From contig DBRH01000037.1 of NCBI GenBank assembly GCA_002305955.1, positions 2,668 to 8,236 of the forward strand: a DNA stretch of 5,569 bases, given 5' to 3'. This DNA is from Kosmotogaceae bacterium UBA1373 (GTDB taxonomy: Bacteria; Thermotogota; Thermotogae; Petrotogales; Kosmotogaceae). Numbering within the stretch: position 1 is the first letter of the stretch; every line of letters begins with the position of its first letter. This document shows, piece after piece, positions 1 through 5,504 of the stretch. The position numbers were made by a program, and so were the translations under genes. Under the pieces are notes generated by a model, which worked only from the letters and a program-made list of their open reading frames with translations, had not been told where the DNA came from and made no database searches.

Positions 1-564
1 TGGGGAAGGGGAAGCAGACCTGTAATCTACGTGAGCTGGCGGGACGCGATAGCATACTGCAACTGGTTGAGTGAGAAAGAAGGACTTCCCAAAGCGTACG
101 ACACCATCGGAAATCTATTGGACAAAGACGGAAAAGTAACGACAGACATAACAAAGGTACCCGGATACAGATTGCCTACTGAAGCGGAATGGGAATACGC
201 AGCCCGTGGCGGTAACGATAGCAATGGATACATGTATTCCGGTAGCGATGATGTAGATGAGGTGGCCTGGTACTATTCGAATTCCGAGGATAAAACTCAC
301 GAAGTCGGGAAGAAGGCTCCCAACGAGCTGGGTATCTACGATATGTCCGGAAATGTGTGGGAGTGGTGTTCCGACTGGTGGTACGATTACACAGAGACAA
401 CAAAGATAAATCCATACAACGGTACTGCTGGTTCCTACCGGGTAGAGCGTGGCGGCAGCTGGTACAAAGTCGCGACGTGCGCACGTGTGGCGAATCGCGG
501 CAACTACTCGCCCACTGAAACATACAGCGGCCTGGGTTTTCGTATTTGCAGGACGGTGCCCTGA
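1..564 (+). CDS. SUMF1/formylglycine-generating-enzyme-like domain protein, 5' end outside window
   Basis: The frame is open from the first base and ends at TGA 562-564, giving the last 187 residues. The GTG at codon 11 is internal (Val in RPVIYVSW), so the true start lies to the left. SUMF1-family (C-type-lectin-like fold) landmarks appear in order: VSWRDAIAYCNWLSEKEGLP (residues 11-30), RLPTEAEWEYAARGG (57-71), the YDMSGNVWEWC block (113-123), RGGSW (150-154) and GLGFRICR (177-184). True formylglycine-generating enzymes activate sulfatases and use a cysteine pair shortly after the RGGS motif. Here the first cysteine position is Lys156 and only Cys160 remains, so sulfatase-activating activity is doubtful. 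Many bacterial SUMF1-domain proteins are non-catalytic or of unknown role, and that is the safer label. Any signal peptide and the N-terminal third of the domain cannot be seen. It converges on the minus-strand RNase H gene 52 bases downstream, with no convincing terminator between them. Confidence 0.9.
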   Translation, partial: WGRGSRPVIYVSWRDAIAYCNWLSEKEGLPKAYDTIGNLLDKDGKVTTDITKVPGYRLPTEAEWEYAARGGNDSNGYMYSGSDDVDEVAWYYSNSEDKTHEVGKKAPNELGIYDMSGNVWEWCSDWWYDYTETTKINPYNGTAGSYRVERGGSWYKVATCARVANRGNYSPTETYSGLGFRICRTVP

Positions 565-616
565 TTACACTTTAGCCTTTTTACTACGGGATGACAGTGC
601 AAGAGTACCATGGAAA

Positions 617-1285
617 TTACACCATCTTACATTCCTGCAGTGCTTTTTTTGCGAGTTTATCGGCCATTTCGTTGTAAGAATTCCCACTGTGTGCCTTTAC
701 TTTCACCCACTTTATCGAGAGACTTTCTGAGATCTCTCTCATGCGCTTTCTGTACTCGATTGTGCGCGGTGTCTTCGCCTGCCAGTATTCCTCTGCCCAT
801 CCATAAAGCCCTTCGTAATCGTAGTGGATCTTCACTGCCGTGATGGACTTTTTCAAACAGAACTCCACGGCTTTTTCGACCGCCACTATCTCTCCCGCGA
901 CGTTCCGCATACCGGCGCCATCCCTGAAACAGCCCGAGATCATCCCAATCACTAATCCGTTTTCAATAATGACTGCGGCGTAAGAGGATACCTGGCCACG
1001 GCAACTCCCGTCCACGAAGATATTAACCCCTTTGAAGCTGTGGCCGTTGAACTCCTCCCAAAGGGAGATCAACCGGGCTTTTTCCGCCGGTCCGGGTCGG
1101 CCTTCGACCACGATCCTTCTGTCTCCCTTTGAGTTACTGTATATTTTAGTGGGATATATCGTTCTGATCTGTACGAAATACTCACCGCCACCCTCTACGA
1201 CACACTTCATTCCTCTCTCTGTGAGAAAAGTACAGAATTCATCCGCTGCTTCGTTCAGAAGAGTTCTCCAGTCTTTTGTACTCAA
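617..1285 (-). CDS. rnhA: Ribonuclease HI with an unusual N-terminal domain
   Basis: This 222-residue protein carries a C-terminal RNase H domain (about 86-220) that hydrolyses the RNA strand of RNA-DNA hybrids. All catalytic positions are visible: Asp92 in VDGS, Glu132 in AGEIVAVEKA, Asp156 in YDYEGLYGW, His199 in KAHSG and Asp209 in NEMADKLAKKA. The YDYEG...W and KAHSGNSYNEMADKLAKKA patterns resemble the bacterial RNases HI that often have an N-terminal hybrid-binding (caulimovirus VI-like) domain. The first ~84 residues here show no such YAV..G...GIY..W signature. Instead there is a helix (about 5-25) followed by predicted beta strands (28-62), which I do not recognise. The start is TTG 1285-1283, overlapping the TGA of the upstream prepilin peptidase gene as TTGA. 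An AAGGA lies 11 bases upstream, so translation is probably coupled. It is the last gene of the operon. The RNase H call is firm; the start codon is likely but not certain. Confidence 0.93.
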   Translation of the reverse strand: MSTKDWRTLLNEAADEFCTFLTERGMKCVVEGGGEYFVQIRTIYPTKIYSNSKGDRRIVVEGRPGPAEKARLISLWEEFNGHSFKGVNIFVDGSCRGQVSSYAAVIIENGLVIGMISGCFRDGAGMRNVAGEIVAVEKAVEFCLKKSITAVKIHYDYEGLYGWAEEYWQAKTPRTIEYRKRMREISESLSIKWVKVKAHSGNSYNEMADKLAKKALQECKMV

Positions 1286-2052
1286 AATGCGTACAGTCCT
1301 TCTATGAGGTCAAGTACCAGTACCGTCAGATACCCGGCCGATGCGATGAACGGACCGAAGGGAAGTTGGGCCAACCTGTCGAACTTTCGCCTTTTGACGG
1401 CCGATGCGATCGCGTAAGAGGCCAGTGCTACGAAGGCTGCTATCATGATAGTGTACAGAGAGCCTAGTATCCCCGTGGCCAGTGAGAGCACCGCCAGAAG
1501 CTCGACATCGCCGAAACCGAAACTATCCTTCCGGAACTGGTTAGCGATAAGAAAGAAAGCCACCATGGCACCGGTTACGATAAGCGCTCCTATAAGATTC
1601 TCCGGGAAACGGCCCCGGAAGAAGGCCCAGAAGAAACTGCCCAGCCCCACCAGTATCACTCCCGAATCGGGTATCATGTAATGCTCCAGATCTATGAAGG
1701 CAGAAACAACTAGCCCGGTTACCATAAGAGAAAGCGAAATCGCCTCAGACAGTGGAAAGAGCGCGGCGTTGAGCGCATAAAGCGAGGCCGTCATAAGCTC
1801 TACGAGAGGGTATCGGGGCGATATTTTCGAGCCGCAGTACCTGCATCTTCCTTTAAGGGTGAGATAACTGAAAAGCGGGATGTTATCCTTCCAGGCCAGC
1901 TCGTGCTTGCACGAAGGACATATGCTTCTTCTGGGCTTGAATATCGTGTACTCCTTCGATGGTATTCTATAGATAAGAGCGTTAGAAAAACTACCGAAAA
2001 CCAGCCCAAAAATAAAAAAAATCGGTACGATCAGCGCTAGAGGATACCACAC
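1282..2052 (-). CDS. pilD: Type IV prepilin peptidase (A24 family leader peptidase / N-methyltransferase)
   Basis: This 256-residue polytopic inner-membrane protease cleaves the short leader of type IV pilins and pseudopilins and usually also N-methylates the new terminus. The N-terminal domain shows the GLVFGSFSNALIYRIP block (16-31) and four zinc-type cysteines, C45-P-S-C48 and C70-R-Y-C73. The two catalytic aspartates of the family are Asp121 in FIDLEHYMIPD and Asp182 in the GFGD motif (179-182). About six to eight hydrophobic segments are visible, including 4-20, 85-100, 104-120, 131-145, 155-170, 184-215 and 236-252. Length fits the family (about 250). The start is GTG 2052-2050, giving a hydrophobic N-terminus. 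It lies inside the upstream TPR gene (16-base overlap) with only a weak purine run as ribosome binding site, so it probably depends on coupling. No pilin or pilus-motor gene is in the window, so whether it serves pili, secretion or DNA uptake is open. The symbol is given by family. Confidence 0.95.
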   Translation of the reverse strand: MWYPLALIVPIFFIFGLVFGSFSNALIYRIPSKEYTIFKPRRSICPSCKHELAWKDNIPLFSYLTLKGRCRYCGSKISPRYPLVELMTASLYALNAALFPLSEAISLSLMVTGLVVSAFIDLEHYMIPDSGVILVGLGSFFWAFFRGRFPENLIGALIVTGAMVAFFLIANQFRKDSFGFGDVELLAVLSLATGILGSLYTIMIAAFVALASYAIASAVKRRKFDRLAQLPFGPFIASAGYLTVLVLDLIEGLYAF

Positions 2053-3107
2053 TGTCTTCTCTCTTCTTCTGTGAGAAATTCGTTGAAAAGCTCCTTCTTT
2101 CCGTAGAAGTACCAGAGCTGGCCCTTCTCAAAGGATTTCATGAGCCTTCTGGCTTCCTCGCAGTTCTTGAGTTTCATGAAGGTTACCACCAAAAGCATCT
2201 TCAGCTCGGGCTTTTCCGGTTCTTTCTTTAGAAACTCCAGAACCTGTTCCTGAACAGTGTCAAAGCGGCCATATCTGAACTGCGTCTTGGCCCAAACTTC
2301 GACGTCGTTTATATAGACAGGTCGGGAATTGAGTATCTCCTCTTCGATCTTGCCTGCCTGTTCGAAATCGCCGGCCTTCTGACACAGCTCAACCATTTCG
2401 GCCTTGGTGAGGATACTTGAGGGGTCACGCTGGGAGAGCGTCCTGAGAACGTTCATCGCCTCGTCTATTCTACCGGCTTGTATATAGGCATCGGTCAGCA
2501 TGAAATACGTTACTAGATGGTCGGGGGCTATCGAGATCTCACGATTCCAGTATTGTGCGGCCTTGTCATATTCCCCCCGGTTGTAATAGGTCTGACCGAG
2601 GAAGGAGTGTGCACTCAAAAGCGAGGGATCGATCATAAGGGCCTGCTGAAGCCATCTTATACCCTCCTCTTCGTTTCCTTCTTCAAGATAGATGTTGCCC
2701 TTGAGTTCGCACAGAGTGGCTTTGTCAACGTTCGCATCCATTAAAAGATCGAGGAACTTCTGTGCGCTTTCGTAATCGCCTCGATCGGCGATGGAAAGTA
2801 TCTTGTCCTGGAAACCGCCGAAAGTACCTCTCGCGAAGTTCTTCACCGTGAGTCCGCACTCGTTCATGTACTCGTTGAACTCCAGGTACTCTATGGGGGC
2901 GTAAATCTCCGGCTCGACAATATCCTCGAAAGCTGCTATTAAAGACTTGAGAGTTTCGAGGTCCGGTTCGATCTTCGTCCCGCCGAGATCCTCAAGGCAG
3001 AGATTGAGGTCTCCGTCGTAAATCTGATCGAGAATCGCTACCGAGAAAGGCAAAGTATCCGTTATAGAGTAGATGTTACCATCATACTTGAGGCGAATCA
3101 ACTCCAT
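2037..3107 (-). CDS. TPR-repeat protein, function unknown
   Basis: This 356-residue soluble protein has no signal peptide or membrane segment. From about residue 105 it is a run of helical tetratricopeptide-like repeats, clearest at 129-162 (LKGNIYLEEGNEEEGIRWLQ...DPS), 163-196 (LGQTYYNRGEYDKAAQYW...APD) and 197-229 (LTDAYIQAGRIDEAMNVLR...DPS), with weaker units at 231-263, 266-299 and 300-330. Such repeats form protein-binding superhelices. The first ~100 residues (LKYDGNIYSITDTLPFSVAI, then an acidic helical stretch) are not TPR and match no family I know. The start ATG 3107-3105 is supported by AAGAGGTG at 3120-3113, five bases upstream. The gene heads the operon with prepilin peptidase and RNase HI. 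TPR proteins are common pilus-assembly partners (PilF/PilW type), but this one lacks the lipoprotein signal of those, so a pilus role is only a guess from context. Confidence 0.85.
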   Translation of the reverse strand: MELIRLKYDGNIYSITDTLPFSVAILDQIYDGDLNLCLEDLGGTKIEPDLETLKSLIAAFEDIVEPEIYAPIEYLEFNEYMNECGLTVKNFARGTFGGFQDKILSIADRGDYESAQKFLDLLMDANVDKATLCELKGNIYLEEGNEEEGIRWLQQALMIDPSLLSAHSFLGQTYYNRGEYDKAAQYWNREISIAPDHLVTYFMLTDAYIQAGRIDEAMNVLRTLSQRDPSSILTKAEMVELCQKAGDFEQAGKIEEEILNSRPVYINDVEVWAKTQFRYGRFDTVQEQVLEFLKKEPEKPELKMLLVVTFMKLKNCEEARRLMKSFEKGQLWYFYGKKELFNEFLTEEERRQCGIL

Positions 3108-3135
3108 TTCCCCACCTCTTTTCCGTGTTTCTTAG

Positions 3136-3164
3136 AATATACCATGTTTGCGACCGGATAACAC
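3136..3164 (-). promoter_or_regulatory. Candidate promoter of the TPR-prepilin peptidase-RNase H operon
   Basis: On the minus strand there is an extended -10, TGGTATATT (3144-3136), with a weak -35, GTGTTA (3164-3159), 17 bases upstream. Predicted transcription would begin near 3129, giving a leader of about 22 bases that contains the AAGAGGTG ribosome binding site. The geometry fits a sigma-70 type promoter well, but it was found by eye and the -35 matches only three of six bases. Confidence 0.45.
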
Positions 3165-3183
3165 TAACGTTGCCTTATATGGT

Positions 3184-3220
3184 ACAAAAGAAGTGTCCGT
3201 GTCTCGCTCGCGACCACGGA
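3184..3220 (-). terminator. Candidate rho-independent terminator of the amidohydrolase gene
   Basis: In the minus-strand RNA, TCCGTG (3220-3215) pairs with CACGGA (3201-3196). Inside the loop TCG/CGA can add three more pairs. The hairpin is followed after CAC by the T-rich TTCTTTTGT. It lies about 87 bases beyond the amidohydrolase stop and just before the next promoter, the expected place for a terminator. The T tract is interrupted, so efficiency is uncertain. Confidence 0.4.
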
Positions 3221-3227
3221 AGAGCCG

Positions 3228-3244
3228 AAGAACCAACCGTTCTT
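3228..3244. repeat. Inverted repeat AAGAAC-caacc-GTTCTT
   Basis: A perfect 6-bp stem with a 5-base loop in the gap between the amidohydrolase and TPR genes. It sits between the candidate terminator hairpin (3196-3220) and another hairpin (3259-3275). It could be an operator half-site pair or part of a 3' UTR structure. No function can be read from it. Confidence 0.4.
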
Positions 3245-3258
3245 AGAAAGTAGACTGT

Positions 3259-3275
3259 CCAGTGGCGGCTACTGG
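3259..3275. repeat. Inverted repeat CCAGT...ACTGG
   Basis: The arms CCAGT and ACTGG enclose GGCGGCT. Read as plus-strand RNA the stem can reach 7 bp (one G-U pair) with a 3-base loop; as minus-strand RNA only 5 bp form. It lies 31 bases past the amidohydrolase stop. The minus-strand transcript has no T tract after it, so it is not a terminator by itself for that gene. Confidence 0.35.
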
Positions 3276-3306
3276 CTATTTGTTTAATCCTCCCTCTTTT
3301 CTTTAA

Positions 3307-5037
3307 CTAGAAATGGATAAGTCGAGAGTCTTTGCTCCAGAAGACTTCTCCGTTTATGTAAGTCGCCAGCACTTCGATCTCGGATATCTTTTCGGGATCT
3401 ACCTCTCTGGGGTTTTCGCTCAGGATGATCAGGTCGGCGAGCTTCCCAACCTCTATACTGCCTATTTCTTTATCCATGAACAACTGATAAGCGGCGTTTA
3501 TCGTGTAGCCGCGTATAGCTTCATCGATCGAAATGCATTCCTCCGGTCCGAGTATCCGACCGTTCACGGTTTCCCTGGTTACGGCCGTCTGCAAACTTTC
3601 CAGGGGCTTGTTGGGCGAAGTCGGTCCGTCGAAATGGAACGAGTAACTGACGTCATACTTCACCGCAGAAGCCACAGGACACCAGCGCTGTCCTCTTTCT
3701 TCACCCACGAGCGTGGGAATAACATCTCCCCAGTACCGTACGTGCGCCATAAGGAAGCTCACGGCCACTCCCAGCCTCTTCGCCCTTTCGAGCTGATCGT
3801 CGCGGATCATGGGAACGTGTTCGAGACGGATGCGGTGATCGGCGGTCGGATACTTCTGCAACCCGGCCTCGATCGCATCCATAGCCCAGTCGATGGCAAG
3901 GTCTCCTTCTGCATGTATCGCCGCGGAGATTCCCCTTATTAGTATGTCGTCTATGAAATCCTGCAACTCTTGCCGGGTTACGTAGGGCTCCTGCATATAA
4001 CCGGCCGGAGTATCCATGATTCCCGTGGTCGTATCGTTCACCAGATAAGGCTCTCTCATCGATATCGTCCCGGTCCAGGGGCTTCCGTCGATGAAAAGCT
4101 TTCCGCCGACCATTTTTATCATTTCGCTATCATCGGGTATGACTATGTTTTTGTAATCCACCGCGTAGCCGCGCAGACGAAGAGTCTTTTGCAGCCGCTC
4201 CGTTAACTGATACAGGGTCAGTATATCTTTCTCGAGAACGTTGTCGCTTATAGTGGTGACTCCGTCGCTCGCGTTGACCAGCCACCCATGGTAAACGGCC
4301 TCTGCCAGCTGCTGGGGACCTCCGAAATATTCGAGCAGGTAATTCTTTATCAACATGGAAATCGGACCGCCCTGATCGAGCCTTCCATCGAGTTCGCCGT
4401 TCTCATCCCTTCCGAAGGTTCCCGCCATAGCGCCGACGGGATCTGGTGTGTCTTTGGTTATACCCGCCAGCTCGAAAGCCATCGAATTTGCGAAACCTAT
4501 GTGGACGCTGTTTCCCCAGATGAAAAGAGGGTTGTTGGGCGCTATCGCATCCAGTTCTTTCTTTGTGGGGTTTTTTAAACCCTTTTGCAGGAGAGGATCC
4601 CAGCCGAAGAAGACCAAATACTCACCTGGTTCGGCCTTCGCGACGGCTTCTTCGATCATGTCCATGATCTTCTCGCCGTCGGTATAACCCACGGCGGGCC
4701 TTATATCGACCATGGCGCTTTCAACGACCATTTTGACGAAAGGATGAGAATGAACCTCGACAAATCCCGGCATAAGGGTTTTGCCCTTCAAATTGATGAC
4801 CTCGGAATCTTCGGTGATGAATTTGACGATTTCTTCGTTCGTACCGACGGCGATGATTCTGTCGCCCTTAACGGCCACGGCCTGCGCCTCGGTCATCTGT
4901 TCATCCACAGTCACCACTGTTCCATTGATGAACAGAGTTATCTTTTCTTGAGCGGTGGCGGAATTGATTTCGGGTCCGCCACAGAAAACCAATGAATACG
5001 ACAGCAGTGCAAGCAGAAAAACGGCTATTTTCCTCAC
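3307..5037 (-). CDS. Exported Amidohydro_3 family metal-dependent hydrolase (YtcJ/NfdA-like)
   Basis: This 576-residue member of the amidohydrolase superfamily hydrolyses C-N bonds of an unknown substrate. Relatives include N-substituted formamide deformylase and AepA/YtcJ proteins. Features in order: signal peptide (MRKIAVFLLALLSYSLVF, 1-18, probable signal peptidase I site after A-T-A 27-29); N-terminal beta strands (INGTVVTVDEQ); metal-binding HSH (His96, His98) in MPGFVEVHSHPF; Lys313 in GGKLFIDGSPW, probably the carbamylated metal bridge; His375 in AAIHAEGD; His407 in RLEHVPMI; Asp470 in FHFDGPTSP; and the C-terminal beta-sandwich signature GSIEVGKLADLIIL. The active-site set looks complete. 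I chose GTG 5037-5035, not the start of the longest frame at 5106, because GGGAGGTGA precedes it by five bases and the product then begins directly with a signal peptide. A lipoprotein is less likely: Cys19 is preceded by Phe, a poor lipobox. It appears to be monocistronic, probably acting outside the cytoplasmic membrane. Confidence 0.92.
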   Translation of the reverse strand: MRKIAVFLLALLSYSLVFCGGPEINSATAQEKITLFINGTVVTVDEQMTEAQAVAVKGDRIIAVGTNEEIVKFITEDSEVINLKGKTLMPGFVEVHSHPFVKMVVESAMVDIRPAVGYTDGEKIMDMIEEAVAKAEPGEYLVFFGWDPLLQKGLKNPTKKELDAIAPNNPLFIWGNSVHIGFANSMAFELAGITKDTPDPVGAMAGTFGRDENGELDGRLDQGGPISMLIKNYLLEYFGGPQQLAEAVYHGWLVNASDGVTTISDNVLEKDILTLYQLTERLQKTLRLRGYAVDYKNIVIPDDSEMIKMVGGKLFIDGSPWTGTISMREPYLVNDTTTGIMDTPAGYMQEPYVTRQELQDFIDDILIRGISAAIHAEGDLAIDWAMDAIEAGLQKYPTADHRIRLEHVPMIRDDQLERAKRLGVAVSFLMAHVRYWGDVIPTLVGEERGQRWCPVASAVKYDVSYSFHFDGPTSPNKPLESLQTAVTRETVNGRILGPEECISIDEAIRGYTINAAYQLFMDKEIGSIEVGKLADLIILSENPREVDPEKISEIEVLATYINGEVFWSKDSRLIHF

Positions 5038-5249
5038 TGGGTTCACCTCCCTTTTCAGGTCCCTTAGATCTCTGTTTTTGAAGTATCTTTCGCACAAACA
5101 TGCCACACGAGTGAACTAGACAAAGAACATGGATTAGCAACCGGAAAGCCTTGCGTTTAAAGTCCGCAGAAAGAACTGATTCTTTTTTCAAAGAGCGGGT
5201 ATGAATCTCGAAAAGAGGCAAACTCATATGAATCGTAAGTTTGAAAGCA
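5038..5249 (-). other. Long untranslated leader of the amidohydrolase gene; no gene seen
   Basis: Between the likely promoter and the GTG start lie about 206 transcribed bases. I see no riboswitch class I recognise. There is an AAAGAA/TTCTTT hairpin (5170-5185), loosely enclosed by CCGC (5164-5167) and GCGG (5195-5198). There is also a direct repeat TATGAATC (5200-5207 and 5227-5234), the second copy overlapping the palindrome TCATATGA (5224-5231). The minus-strand frame open from 5299 to 4901 has no ribosome binding site, overlaps the hydrolase and has no protein-like composition, so it is not called. Confidence 0.4.
5043..5051 (-). promoter_or_regulatory. Strong ribosome binding site fixing the amidohydrolase start
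   Basis: GGGAGGTGA on the minus strand is nearly the full anti-Shine-Dalgarno complement. It lies five bases (ACCCA) before GTG 5037. This excludes the in-frame upstream start candidates, including the GTG contained in the motif itself. Confidence 0.85.
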
Positions 5250-5258
5250 ATTATAGCA
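5250..5258 (-). promoter_or_regulatory. Extended -10 promoter element for the amidohydrolase gene
   Basis: TGCTATAAT on the minus strand is a perfect extended -10. The -35 region is weak (GCTGTA at 17-base or CTGTAA at 16-base spacing), as is common for extended -10 promoters. Transcription would begin near 5243, leaving a leader of roughly 206 bases. A closer promoter was not evident. Confidence 0.55.
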
Positions 5259-5334
5259 CGAGAGATCGCCATTACAGCCTTGCCAGCAGGCTTCTTCACT
5301 TGAAATCATAAGTTGAGATAACTGAAGAGTTTGA

Positions 5335-5502
5335 GATGTGTCTGGATTGCCGAAGTCTTGTAGTAGAATATTTCTTAACGGAATAATCTATTTCGGCACC
5401 AACCACGGCAAGATCGTCGCCGTCAATTGCAGCAGTAACGGCCTGGACGGCGGCCCCTGGTTGAAGTACAAAAGAGACAACTTCAATTCCGGAAGACAGT
5501 AA
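5335..5502 (+). pseudogene. C-terminal fragment of a PQQ-like beta-propeller repeat protein
   Basis: The frame open from 5335 to TAA 5500-5502 encodes 55 residues. From about 5377 it reads NGIIYFGTNHGKIVAVN, the classic last blade of a PQQ-like/WD40-like propeller (consensus of the form DGTIYFGTDDGKLYAL). It then continues with a tail, LDGGPWLKYKRDNFNSGRQ, of the kind (SPWPMFRHDxxxTGR) that often closes such exported proteins. Codons in this part are GC-rich at third positions. Upstream, all three plus-strand frames meet stops within 5309-5334 or carry no propeller-like sequence. The only in-frame start (GTG 5338) has no ribosome binding site. I therefore read it as the 3' relic of a deleted or rearranged gene, not a working small protein. 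The propeller assignment is by motif recognition only. Confidence 0.6.
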
Positions 5503-5504
5503 TT

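Noticed and set aside
565..616. Possible bidirectional terminator between the convergent SUMF1 and RNase H genes
   Set aside because: There is a short T run at 577-581, but no adjacent GC-rich stem on either strand; the best pairing is four bases (CAGG/CCTG) inside the coding end.
3287..3296. GGGAGGA ribosome-binding-like sequence on the minus strand just after the amidohydrolase stop
   Set aside because: No ATG, GTG or TTG follows at a workable distance. The only nearby frame would need an ATT or ATA start and ends after under 40 codons.
3313..3942. Plus-strand open frame of 209 codons antisense to the amidohydrolase gene
   Set aside because: It is the shadow of a strongly coding minus-strand gene with complete family motifs. 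The translation has no recognisable domain and no ribosome binding site stands out.
5038..5106. Longer N-terminus for the amidohydrolase starting at 5106
   Set aside because: It would place the ideal GGGAGGTGA ribosome binding site inside the gene and put a charged 23-residue segment before an otherwise perfect signal peptide.
5170..5190. Plus-strand hairpin AAAGAA-CTGA-TTCTTT followed by T residues, as a terminator
   Set aside because: The stem has only one G-C pair and no plus-strand gene lies upstream of it to be terminated.
4901..5299. Minus-strand 132-codon frame covering the hydrolase leader and 5' end
   Set aside because: It starts at a GTG without a ribosome binding site, lies partly upstream of the predicted transcription start, overlaps the hydrolase by more than 130 bases, and its translation is not protein-like.
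5336..5388. Small plus-strand frame from ATG 5336 (MCLDCRSLVVEYFLTE)
   Set aside because: Only 16 codons, no ribosome binding site, overlaps the propeller-like frame and matches nothing recognisable.
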